A stretch of DNA of 24,351 nucleotides from JBBQBM01 sp964554485. Lineage in GTDB: Bacteria > Patescibacteriota > Saccharimonadia > Saccharimonadales > JAGQMS01. Under the pieces are notes generated by a model. That model did no database searches. It saw only the letters and a program-made list of their open reading frames with translations, and was not told the origin of the DNA. The stretch spans positions 1 through 24,351 of the forward strand of contig CAZKOX010000009.1 in assembly GCA_964554485.1 (NCBI GenBank), in the 5' to 3' direction. Positions 7,474 through 14,078 of the stretch are shown piece after piece (positions within the stretch are counted from its first letter, which is position 1; each line of letters begins with the position of its first letter). Both the position numbers and the translations under genes were made by a program.

Positions 7474-8079
7474 TTGAATAATATCGCGCAAGCAATCAAC
7501 TATTTTGAAATTAGCGACCCTAATGTCGCTCAAATCATTAGAAATTTTAGTAAAACCAAACGCGTAATTAAAAAGTCAACACCCGATATGTACGCTCGAG
7601 AGCTTTTTGCGAGTATTGTTTCTCAGCAACTTTCTACAAAAGTCGCCGATATTATTTGGAATAGGTTTTCAGAATTAGTGAAGAACCCTGAAGATCCGAA
7701 GATTGTTAAAAAATTCACAGTCGAGCAGTTGCGCTCTATTGGTCTATCAAATCAAAAAGCTAGTTATATTTTAGCCATAGCCAACGGTGTGACTGACGGC
7801 ACAGTAAAACTCGACCACCTCGATGAACTTGATGACGAATCTATAATTAATGAATTGGTACAGCTAAAAGGCGTTGGCAGATGGACAGCCGAAATGTTTT
7901 TAATTTTTACCCTAGCTAGACCAGATGTATTTTCTGTTGGTGATTTAGGCCTAAGAAATGCTGTTAATAAGCTATACGAAAAGGAACTTACAGTTAGCGA
8001 TATATCGGAACTAAGTCAAGCCTGGTCGCCTTATCGAAGTTTAGTGTCGTTAGCCTTATGGCATTCACTAGATAACTAA
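7474..8079 (+). CDS. DNA-3-methyladenine glycosylase II-like (HhH-GPD, AlkA type)
   Basis: 201 aa if it begins at TTG 7474, 9 nt after a TACAAT box (7459-7464). The open frame extends further upstream but runs through the VanY gene. The start is the least certain part. It removes alkylated bases from DNA. Visible features are the FASIVSQQLSTKVADIIWNRF helix region, the hairpin-helix-hairpin QLKGVGRWTAEMFLIF and the catalytic aspartate in VFSVGDLGLRNAV. Length fits the compact two-domain members that lack AlkA's N-terminal beta domain. It diverges from the VanY gene and its stop codon overlaps that of the EVE gene. Confidence 0.87.
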   Translation: MNNIAQAINYFEISDPNVAQIIRNFSKTKRVIKKSTPDMYARELFASIVSQQLSTKVADIIWNRFSELVKNPEDPKIVKKFTVEQLRSIGLSNQKASYILAIANGVTDGTVKLDHLDELDDESIINELVQLKGVGRWTAEMFLIFTLARPDVFSVGDLGLRNAVNKLYEKELTVSDISELSQAWSPYRSLVSLALWHSLDN

Positions 8080-8471
8080 ATTCTTTCTTCAAGCCAAGCG
8101 TCAGTAAGCTCATCGACTGGCATGACACTAAGGCGCGAATGCCTAACTAATAAAAAGTTTTTTAGCATTGGTTCTGCTTTTATCTCAGATAAAGTAACTG
8201 GCTTTGTTCGCCGAATAAACTTCAGTCGTACTGCCCAAGAAAATCTTAAATCTTTTTTATTTTCATACGGTTCGCCGACTACTTTCGCCAAAGCAACAAT
8301 GGATTTGCTAGACATCGAGAGATAAACATAAACCTTATCGCCGGGTCGCATAGTTTTTATATAATTAATAGCTTGATAATTATGAACTCCATCCCACTCG
8401 GTTTCACCATCACGCTCAAAATCTTCAATACTGTATGTTTCAGGATCGGTTTTTACTAAAAAGGCTGCCAT
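8076..8471 (-). CDS. EVE-domain protein (PUA/YTH-like fold)
   Basis: 131 aa, entirely one EVE domain: FLVKTDPETYSIEDF, WDGVHNYQAINYIKTM, GDKVYVYLSMSSKSIVALAKV and the closing RHSRLSVMPV. In the family this fold has an aromatic cage that recognises modified bases in DNA or RNA. Standalone bacterial copies are common and their substrate is usually unknown. A -10 TATACT (complement of 8478-8483) lies 6 nt before the ATG with no Shine-Dalgarno sequence, so it is probably leaderless. It shares this palindromic -10 with the divergent thioredoxin gene, and its stop overlaps that of the AlkA-type glycosylase. Confidence 0.9.
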   Translation of the reverse strand: MAAFLVKTDPETYSIEDFERDGETEWDGVHNYQAINYIKTMRPGDKVYVYLSMSSKSIVALAKVVGEPYENKKDLRFSWAVRLKFIRRTKPVTLSEIKAEPMLKNFLLVRHSRLSVMPVDELTDAWLEERI

Positions 8472-8477
8472 TACTTT

Positions 8478-8485
8478 AGTATACT
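8478..8485. promoter_or_regulatory. Palindromic -10 element shared by two divergent genes
   Basis: AGTATACT reads TATACT on both strands: plus 8480-8485 toward the thioredoxin gene, minus 8483-8478 toward the EVE gene. It lies 6 nt from the EVE ATG, 6 nt from a TTG (8492) and 12 nt from the ATG (8498) of the thioredoxin gene. Confidence 0.5.
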
Positions 8486-8497
8486 TAAAGCTTGAAG

Positions 8498-8956
8498 ATG
8501 CGTTACAAGATAATAATTATTTCCACACTAGCAATTCTAGCTCTGGCTACTGGATTTGTCTTAATGAACGACGGTAAGGAAAATGTCGATGAGAACTTAA
8601 ATCCGATTGTCGCCACTAACTCTACTGACAATAGTGCGGTGATTAATGCGGGTAGGTACGTTGACTACACCGAGGGGTCGATAGACGAATATCATCAAAG
8701 TACCAAGATACTTTTCTTTCACGCTTCATGGTGCCCGCAGTGCCGCGAGTTAGACGAGAGTATTGTCAGTGGCCAAATACCAGAAAATGTAGTGATAATG
8801 AAGGTCGACTACGACGACAATCAAAGTTTACGTTCTAAATATGGCGTTACTATTCAAACAACTTTAGTTAGGATCGACGATAACGGCGAACTTATTGAAA
8901 AGTTTGTTGCATACGACGATCCAAATTTGACGGCAGTCTTGGAGAATCTCCTATAG
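8498..8956 (+). CDS. Secreted/membrane-anchored thioredoxin-like protein (CPQC)
   Basis: 152 aa from ATG 8498; TTG 8492, in frame and 6 nt from the -10 box, is a real alternative. An N-terminal hydrophobic helix (about 4-23) anchors or exports it. After a linker the thioredoxin fold carries ILFFHASWCPQCRELDESI, active-site C79 and C82. The cis-proline position appears as VTIQTTLV, so the usual cis-Pro is replaced by Thr. The gene ends one base before the ccdA-type gene. CcdA-family proteins pass electrons from cytoplasmic thioredoxin across the membrane, so this protein is the likely extracytoplasmic acceptor that reduces disulfides outside. Confidence 0.88.
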   Translation: MRYKIIIISTLAILALATGFVLMNDGKENVDENLNPIVATNSTDNSAVINAGRYVDYTEGSIDEYHQSTKILFFHASWCPQCRELDESIVSGQIPENVVIMKVDYDDNQSLRSKYGVTIQTTLVRIDDNGELIEKFVAYDDPNLTAVLENLL

Positions 8957-8957
8957 T

Positions 8958-9686
8958 ATGCCGCTCGTAATAGTATCTTTCTTGGCGGGCATATTAACTG
9001 TCGCCGCACCATGCATACTGCCTCTATTGCCTGTCATTATTGGTGGTTCATTTAATTCAGACCGAAAAGACGCGATTAGACGTGCGGTATTTATAGCAGT
9101 AGGTCTGGCTGTATCGATAATTATCTTCACACTACTCCTAAGGGCGACAACCGCACTCATCGATATACCTACAAATGTTTGGCGTTTTATATCAGGTGGA
9201 ATAGTTATCATGCTTGGCTTACAGATGCTGTACCCAACAGGCTGGTTAAAGCTTGTTTCAAAAATTGGTTTAGAATCACGGAGCAATAACGCACTAGCGA
9301 AGGCTTCTCAAAAATCAGGCGTATTTGGCGCAATATTAACCGGCGCAGCACTTGGACCGGTGTTTAGTAGTTGCAGCCCGACATATGCCTTCATTGTTGC
9401 CGCCTCACTGCCCGCTTCTTTTGTAACTGGATTCGTTTACTTGAGCGCCTATTCTTTGGGACTTTCCTTAACACTACTCGGCATTGCTCTTGTTGGGCAA
9501 AAACTAACAAGCAGACTTGGATGGCTGGTGAGCGATAAGGGTGTAGCTAAAAAAATAATCGCTTCTTTGTTCATATTAGTTGGGGCAATGGTAATTTTTG
9601 GTCTAGACAAAGACCTGCAGACGTACATTCTAGAACATGGACTGTACGACCCGATTCAAAATATCGAGAATAATATCCGTCGCTAG
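8958..9686 (+). CDS. CcdA/DsbD-beta family transmembrane electron carrier
   Basis: 242 aa with six predicted transmembrane helices. The two family cysteines are C19 in AAPCILPLLPVIIGG and C139 in GPVFSSCSPTYAFI. They lie in the first and fourth helices and form the membrane disulfide that relays reducing equivalents outward. It begins one base after the stop of the secreted thioredoxin, so the pair is co-transcribed and co-translated. The stop codon (CGC TAG C) overlaps the stop of the convergent protease gene within a CTAG palindrome. Confidence 0.92.
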   Translation: MPLVIVSFLAGILTVAAPCILPLLPVIIGGSFNSDRKDAIRRAVFIAVGLAVSIIIFTLLLRATTALIDIPTNVWRFISGGIVIMLGLQMLYPTGWLKLVSKIGLESRSNNALAKASQKSGVFGAILTGAALGPVFSSCSPTYAFIVAASLPASFVTGFVYLSAYSLGLSLTLLGIALVGQKLTSRLGWLVSDKGVAKKIIASLFILVGAMVIFGLDKDLQTYILEHGLYDPIQNIENNIRR

Positions 9687-10060
9687 CTTTTTTGTTCTAG
9701 TTGATGGATTCGTATATGATCAAGACCAAAGTGATGTGCTATTTCGTGCCATAAAGTTCTTTTCGTATTTTCTCTAAACTGTTTTATATCTTGACTAGCA
9801 CTTAGTAAAGGATTTTTAAAAAGTGTGATTTTATCAGGCAAGACCAAGTTATATCCAGCGCCACGCTTGGTTTGTGGTATGCCTTCGTACAGGCCAAATA
9901 AAGTTTCATGGCAACGTAAATTTAACTTTACGCGTTGATCTTCAGTCGGATCATCAGCAATCACGACAGAAACATTTTTTAAATTTTTTATATATTCTTG
10001 AGGAAGTTCGTCCATGACTGACGAAATAATTTCATCAAATTCTTTATCCGATATCTCCAT
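9683..10060 (-). CDS. Zincin-like small metallopeptidase (MtfA-unrelated, PF06262 type)
   Basis: 125 aa. The C-terminal half has RTLWHEIAHHFGLDHIRI, the HExxHxxGxxH-type zinc site with catalytic Glu, matching the short possible-zinc-metallopeptidase family (PF06262). The N-terminal part has the family pattern of an acidic helix followed by VSVVIADDPTE and LFGLYEG. There is no signal peptide, so it is cytoplasmic; physiological substrates of this family are unknown. A 20-bp palindrome (10070-10089) lies just upstream, and the start has no Shine-Dalgarno sequence. The stop codon overlaps that of the ccdA-type gene. Confidence 0.88.
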   Translation of the reverse strand: MEISDKEFDEIISSVMDELPQEYIKNLKNVSVVIADDPTEDQRVKLNLRCHETLFGLYEGIPQTKRGAGYNLVLPDKITLFKNPLLSASQDIKQFRENTKRTLWHEIAHHFGLDHIRIHQLEQKS

Positions 10061-10069
10061 AATATACTA

Positions 10070-10089
10070 ATACTTAACACGTTAAGTAT
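10070..10089. promoter_or_regulatory. 20-bp palindrome, copy 1 (candidate operator)
   Basis: ATACTTAAC-AC-GTTAAGTAT, perfect 9-bp arms. It ends 9 bp before the ATG of the metallopeptidase gene on the minus strand. A second copy with the same arms is at 17059-17078. Each copy is followed on the plus strand by a T-run, but neither has a plus-strand gene upstream to terminate, and the minus strand has no T-run after it. Confidence 0.55.
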
Positions 10090-10091
10090 TT

Positions 10092-11405
10092 TTATGGGGC
10101 GAGGCGGTTAATATCTCGTGGGAATAATATTGCTTCTTTGACGCTTGATAGTCCGCAGATTTTTTGAACAAGTCGATCTAGTCCATAGCCACAACCACCC
10201 TGCTGCGGCATGCCATATTTGAAAGCCTGAAGATAATACTTATAGCCAGGATGTTCTGGATCAAGACCGGCCCTCTTCATTTGTTCAACCAATTTTTCAA
10301 AATTGTTTTCGCGCATTGGACAAGTAGCAATCTCAAGCCCTCTAAACAAAAGGTCGCCCCACAGAACCGTCTTCGGGTCTTCAGGGTTTACTTTGTGATA
10401 AAACTTCATGGCCTCAACAGGAAACTTAACCGCAAAAACTGCTTCGCATCCATCTTTTTCTTTGGCGTATTCGCAGATCCAACGTTCCTCTTCTGGTATG
10501 AGATCTTTTTCTTTAGTTGTATCTTTTCCAGTAGCCTTGCTAAAAAGATCATGAATTTCTGCAACAGAATATCGTGGGAACTTTGGCTTTAGTACTAGTT
10601 CTGGAGTATTTAGAGTCTTTAGATCATCAGCATGATTTTTATAAACTTCTGAAATGGCATGGAAAGTCATGTCTTGAACGATGTCCAAAACTTCTTCGTG
10701 GTTTTCGATAAAGGCGACTTCAAGATCAAGCATCGTAACTTCCGTTACGTGGCGGGTTGTAGCACTTGGCTCAGCACGATATGCAGGCGCAATTTCAAAA
10801 ACACGCTCGAAAACTCCAGAAGTTATTTGTTTATAAAACTGTGGGCTTTGAGCAAGTGTCGCTTCTTTTCCAAAATAATCTAATTTAAAAACATCTGCTC
10901 CGCCTTCAGTTGCTCCGGCAAGAAGTTTTGGGGTTTGAATTTCTACAAAATCATTCTTCCAAAGATATTCACGAATATACTTATTTATATCGCTACGGAT
11001 TCGGAATATTCTTTGTTCATCTAAGTTACGTAGACCAACAACTCGGTTATCCAGTAAGGTGTCTAGGTTTTCGCTTTTATGACTAAGCGGCTTATCGATT
11101 TCGATTGGTGATTCAAATTCAACTGGAACTAATACCGTAATTTTTGGATTGTGCATCTCAACACCGCCTGGCGCGCGATCTTCTTTTATAACATCACCCT
11201 CGACAGTCAGCACGGTGCCAAGTTGCATTCCCCGAAGTTTTTCGACTTCTTTTTTGTCTTCAATTAATATCTGAACTAATCCACCACGGTCACGAACATT
11301 TATAAATGTCAGACCGCCTAGTAGACGCTTTTTATGAAGCCAGCCGGACACGACAGCCGTCTTGCCAACATGTGATTTGATGTCGCTGGATAAAACTCTT
11401 TGCAT
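10092..11405 (-). CDS. aspS: Aspartyl-tRNA synthetase, archaeal-type (short, no GAD insertion)
   Basis: 437 aa, about 150 aa shorter than the usual bacterial enzyme because the GAD insertion and C-terminal extension are absent. This is the archaeal/eukaryotic-like architecture. An OB-fold anticodon domain (about 1-105; GWLHKKRLLGGLTFINVRDR) precedes the class II core. Motif 2 is FEIAPAYRAEPSATTRH (R210) and motif 3 is GGCGYGLDRL (R411). Short AspRS enzymes are often non-discriminating and also charge tRNA-Asn with Asp, which GatCAB then amidates; this cannot be decided here. TATAAT (complement of 11418-11423) lies 12 nt before the ATG and overlaps the stop of the upstream CBS gene. Confidence 0.95.
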   Translation of the reverse strand: MQRVLSSDIKSHVGKTAVVSGWLHKKRLLGGLTFINVRDRGGLVQILIEDKKEVEKLRGMQLGTVLTVEGDVIKEDRAPGGVEMHNPKITVLVPVEFESPIEIDKPLSHKSENLDTLLDNRVVGLRNLDEQRIFRIRSDINKYIREYLWKNDFVEIQTPKLLAGATEGGADVFKLDYFGKEATLAQSPQFYKQITSGVFERVFEIAPAYRAEPSATTRHVTEVTMLDLEVAFIENHEEVLDIVQDMTFHAISEVYKNHADDLKTLNTPELVLKPKFPRYSVAEIHDLFSKATGKDTTKEKDLIPEEERWICEYAKEKDGCEAVFAVKFPVEAMKFYHKVNPEDPKTVLWGDLLFRGLEIATCPMRENNFEKLVEQMKRAGLDPEHPGYKYYLQAFKYGMPQQGGCGYGLDRLVQKICGLSSVKEAILFPRDINRLAP

Positions 11406-11418
11406 AATCTATCAAAGA

Positions 11419-12435
11419 TTATACATGGATTTGGTTCTCTTTGCTCTCTTGTTTCTCTGCTAAGGACTTTGCAACTGCTCGCAGATCGTCATATTGATCA
11501 AACTCATCAACAATCTTTTTACCAATAATGCGCTCTAGAATATCTTCAATCGAAATAACACCAACAACATCTTCGTATTCATTAACAACCATAAAAAGAT
11601 GATGTTGGGTTTTTAAAAACGCCTTGAGGACTTGGTCTAAAAGCGCCGATTCGTTAACGTAGTAAACGCTTTTGCGCATGATGTCTTTAACGGTATGACT
11701 AGTCTGCATATTTACGGCGTCTTTAAAATATAGGATACCGACATAATCATCACCATTACCGCGAACCGGAAAACGCGAAAATCCGCTGTCATGCAATTCG
11801 TCTAACATAACTGGCGTTAACACATCTTTTTCTTTAACTGTTTTAACAACGCCGATTGGAGTCATAACGCTGCCAATATTCTCGTCGCCAAACGTCAAGG
11901 CGCTAGTGGCGATTAAAACTTCGTCTTTACTAACTTGCGTAGCCATTTCTGAATGCCTTAGTATTTCAATTAATTCATCTTTGCTATGTACCCTGCCGAT
12001 AGGATCAACATCAATCCAACGACCAATAAGTTTAGTGCCGGCAGTAAGTAGAGGCTTGAATATTCCGAGCACCAGCATTAAAAACGGACTCATCGTCGAG
12101 GCAAGGTTGAGGCTTGGCTTTGGTCGTCTCGACCACGGTAGTACCGCGTGAACCAGAATTAATAGCGGTACGTTCACCGCAATTGCAATCCAGGCGTTTG
12201 TTAGATCATCAAGCAGCAAGACCATTAGGGCTGTGCTTAGCCCAACCACACCCCATAACAAAACAAGTAGCTGAACGCCGTAGACACCACGAACACTGTA
12301 AACACGAGCTGCCTTGATGTTGCCATTCCGAGCTTGACGTTTTAGCTCACGAACGCTCATGTATTCATAACTGCGAATTAATAACATACTGAAACAGGAC
12401 AGTATAAAAAGACTTACAAGTAGAAGCACTTCCAT
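11419..12435 (-). CDS. CNNM/CorC-like membrane protein with a CBS pair
   Basis: 338 aa from ATG 12435; an in-frame TTG at 12480 would add 15 polar residues. The ATG starts directly at the first transmembrane helix, so it is preferred. About three to four membrane helices (DUF21/CNNM-like, residues about 1-130) are followed by a connecting helix and two CBS domains (about 170-310: MTPIGVVKTV, FSRFPVRGNGDDYVGILYFKD, HLFMVVNEYEDVVGVISIEDI). Family members take part in Mg2+/Co2+ efflux and bind adenine nucleotides. The usual C-terminal CorC_HlyC domain is missing; the protein ends in a short charged tail. Its stop overlaps the aspS -10 box. Confidence 0.85.
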   Translation of the reverse strand: MEVLLLVSLFILSCFSMLLIRSYEYMSVRELKRQARNGNIKAARVYSVRGVYGVQLLVLLWGVVGLSTALMVLLLDDLTNAWIAIAVNVPLLILVHAVLPWSRRPKPSLNLASTMSPFLMLVLGIFKPLLTAGTKLIGRWIDVDPIGRVHSKDELIEILRHSEMATQVSKDEVLIATSALTFGDENIGSVMTPIGVVKTVKEKDVLTPVMLDELHDSGFSRFPVRGNGDDYVGILYFKDAVNMQTSHTVKDIMRKSVYYVNESALLDQVLKAFLKTQHHLFMVVNEYEDVVGVISIEDILERIIGKKIVDEFDQYDDLRAVAKSLAEKQESKENQIHV

Positions 12436-12509
12436 ACTGCTTATCTTAACTCCTTTTATGTTGTCTTGTATAGCCGTCAAGCCAAAAGTATCGTATAGTT
12501 AAAACTAAG

Positions 12510-13154
12510 ATGGATAAAAGATTTGGGCTAATTCTACTCACCGTTGTCGTACTTATCGGCGGCATTTTTTTCTTTACTCGAAACGATTCCAGTACTTCTA
12601 ATTCTTCGTCAGGAACAACCAGTAATCACACAGCTGGCGCAGGAACAGCCAACGTTGAACTGATTGAATATGGCGATTTTCAGTGCCCAGCCTGCTCTAG
12701 CTTCTTTCAGATAGTCGAACAAGTTAGAGAAACATACGGCGATAAGATTAAGTTCACTTTTCGTAATTTTCCTCTGGTTGCTATACATAAAAACGCCATG
12801 GCTTCACACCGAGCTGCAGAGGCAGCCGCAGCTCAAGGAAAATTCTTTGAAATGTATGAAATGCTGTATCAGAACCAGTCGTCGTGGTCGTCTCTATCAA
12901 GTCCGGTTGCTCTTTTTGAAAACTATGCAAGTACGCTAAACCTTGATTTAGCTAGATTTAAGGCAGACTTCGCATCCGAAGCGACCAACGACGTTATTAA
13001 CGCAGATGTCGCTGAGGGCAAAGACAAATACAAAGTCGACTCGACGCCAACATTCATATTGAACGGCCAGAAATTAGATAGCTCCGAAATCGGTTCACTT
13101 GAACAGTTCTCTAAGAAAATCGACGAAGCAATCGCCGCTTCTTCCACTCCATAG
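12510..13154 (+). CDS. DsbA-like thiol:disulfide oxidoreductase, membrane anchored
   Basis: 214 aa. A signal anchor (about 5-23) is followed by a Ser/Thr/Asn-rich linker (24-46) and a DsbA/Thioredoxin_4 domain. The active site is YGDFQCPACSSFF (C59, C62) and the cis-proline loop is DSTPTFILNGQ (P180). The domain has the usual helical insertion at about 95-165. It probably forms or reshuffles disulfides in exported proteins. Potential clients with paired cysteines are encoded nearby at 5045-6561. A TATAGT box (12494-12499) lies 10 nt before the ATG. It diverges from the CBS gene and converges on the 29-aa gene. Confidence 0.92.
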   Translation: MDKRFGLILLTVVVLIGGIFFFTRNDSSTSNSSSGTTSNHTAGAGTANVELIEYGDFQCPACSSFFQIVEQVRETYGDKIKFTFRNFPLVAIHKNAMASHRAAEAAAAQGKFFEMYEMLYQNQSSWSSLSSPVALFENYASTLNLDLARFKADFASEATNDVINADVAEGKDKYKVDSTPTFILNGQKLDSSEIGSLEQFSKKIDEAIAASSTP

Positions 13155-13164
13155 TACAAGACGC

Positions 13165-13254
13165 TTATACTAAAAACTTTTGCCAATTTGGCCGTACCTT
13201 ACGAACAGCAATTCGTTTGCGATGCGAACGAACTACAAGTACTTTAATACTCAT
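13165..13254 (-). CDS. 29-aa basic micro-protein with consensus promoter and ribosome binding site
   Basis: ATG at 13254, stop TAA at 13165. The product starts MSIKVLVVRSHRKRI and ends in NWQKFLV, with 8 Arg/Lys residues and none acidic. A strong Shine-Dalgarno sequence (GGGAGGG, complement of 13261-13267) lies 6 nt before the ATG. A TTGACA-18-TAGAAT promoter lies about 130 nt upstream. The combination argues for a real, well-translated gene although it is very short. Charge and size resemble minimal ribosomal or RNA-binding peptides, but I can match no known family (bL34, bL36 and bTHX do not fit). Alternatively it is a leader peptide, although no gene follows it on this strand before the DsbA gene's end. 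Confidence 0.6.
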   Translation of the reverse strand: MSIKVLVVRSHRKRIAVRKVRPNWQKFLV

Positions 13255-13286
13255 TAAAAACCCTCCCTTTGTTTTGGTGTCTGTTT

Positions 13287-13316
13287 TTAGTAACTATTAG
13301 TTTTGTTAGTTACTAA
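13287..13316. other. 10-bp perfect inverted repeat in the leader of the 29-aa gene
   Basis: TTAGTAACTA, 10-nt loop, TAGTTACTAA. On the plus strand it is followed by a T-run (13317-13322), so it could be a weak AT-rich terminator for the dsbA-like transcript. On the minus strand it is a hairpin in the 5' leader of the 29-aa gene. A second small hairpin (GAGATA-6-TATCTC) and an unused AGGAGGAG lie further upstream in that leader (about 13338-13359). Confidence 0.5.
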
Positions 13317-13384
13317 TTTTTTATTTTCTCCGCAATAGAGAGATATTTTAGTATCTCCTCCTCACAAATTGACACGTGGGAGCT

Positions 13385-13414
13385 ATTCTAAACTAAACAT
13401 AACTGCTTTGTCAA
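13385..13414 (-). promoter_or_regulatory. Consensus promoter of the 29-aa gene
   Basis: Perfect TTGACA (complement of 13409-13414), 18-bp spacer, TAGAAT (complement of 13385-13390). Same spacing as the promoter of the 66-aa gene. It predicts a 5' leader of about 120-125 nt, long for this window. Confidence 0.72.
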
Positions 13415-13452
13415 TCTTATTAAGATGGACTACCTAGGCACTTTTAGAAGAT

Positions 13453-13995
13453 CTAGCTTAATTCTTTTTCGAGGTCACTTTCTAACTTGGCAGTATCCAT
13501 TGGTTTGAGCATATTTCTCAGCTCAGGATCATCAACTTTAATTCCTTGATTTTCTAAGAGAATCATCATCAGGCCCATAAGTTTTGTGGTCTCTCCTTCA
13601 GCAAGAGTGCTAATTTGGAGTTCGACTTCTTCGCGCAGCTCACCTATTCTGGCTTCGCGATTTTGCGATATAAGCACAATGATAGCTAGAAAAATCGCTT
13701 CTAACGAAACTATCATTGTTAGAAGTCCAAATGGAAATGGGTCAAAAGCCTTAATAGATGTAAGCTTCGTATTTATAACTATCCAGATCGTAAACCAAGT
13801 GGCATTTAATAATAGAAATGTAACGCTACCAAACTTAGTAGTTAACGCATCAGCAAATTTTTCCGCCAGAGTACGTTTCGCATCAGCTTTAGCTTTAAAG
13901 CTTTTAATAACCCTTCGACGCTCCTCTACATTTTCTTTATGTAGATGTAATATGTGGGTAAAATCAGGTATATAGTTTTTACTTTTTTCTTCCAT
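13453..13995 (-). CDS. DUF1003 family membrane protein
   Basis: 180 aa. A charged N-terminal helix ending TLAEKFADALTTKFGS leads into two transmembrane helices (about 58-78 and 88-112). These carry family-typical NATWFTIWIVINT and FDPFPFGLLTMIVSLEAIFLAIIVL. A short QNREA segment and a long C-terminal amphipathic helix rich in Glu, Leu and Lys follow, as in the family. Function is not known; members are small inner-membrane proteins. AAGG about 8 nt before the ATG is a modest Shine-Dalgarno sequence. It diverges from the antiporter gene at 14079, and the pairing may reflect a shared ion-homeostasis context, which is inference. Confidence 0.88.
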   Translation of the reverse strand: MEEKSKNYIPDFTHILHLHKENVEERRRVIKSFKAKADAKRTLAEKFADALTTKFGSVTFLLLNATWFTIWIVINTKLTSIKAFDPFPFGLLTMIVSLEAIFLAIIVLISQNREARIGELREEVELQISTLAEGETTKLMGLMMILLENQGIKVDDPELRNMLKPMDTAKLESDLEKELS

Positions 13996-14078
13996 AATCT
14001 TGCCTTAGTATCCGCTTCTTTGCCTTTTTAGTCTATTACTCTTATGATAATAGCAACTAATGACCAATATTTAAAAAA

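Noticed and set aside
8076..8471. EVE gene as part of a defence system
   Set aside because: No restriction, McrBC, CRISPR or other defence gene accompanies it; its neighbours are a glycosylase and redox genes.
10070..10093. The palindrome as a rho-independent terminator
   Set aside because: The T-run is on the plus strand, where no gene reads toward it. The stem is A/T-rich, and the second copy has the same orientation relative to a downstream minus-strand gene.
13367..13373. TTGACA on the plus strand as a promoter
   Set aside because: No suitable -10 at 16-18 bp and no plus-strand gene until 14079.
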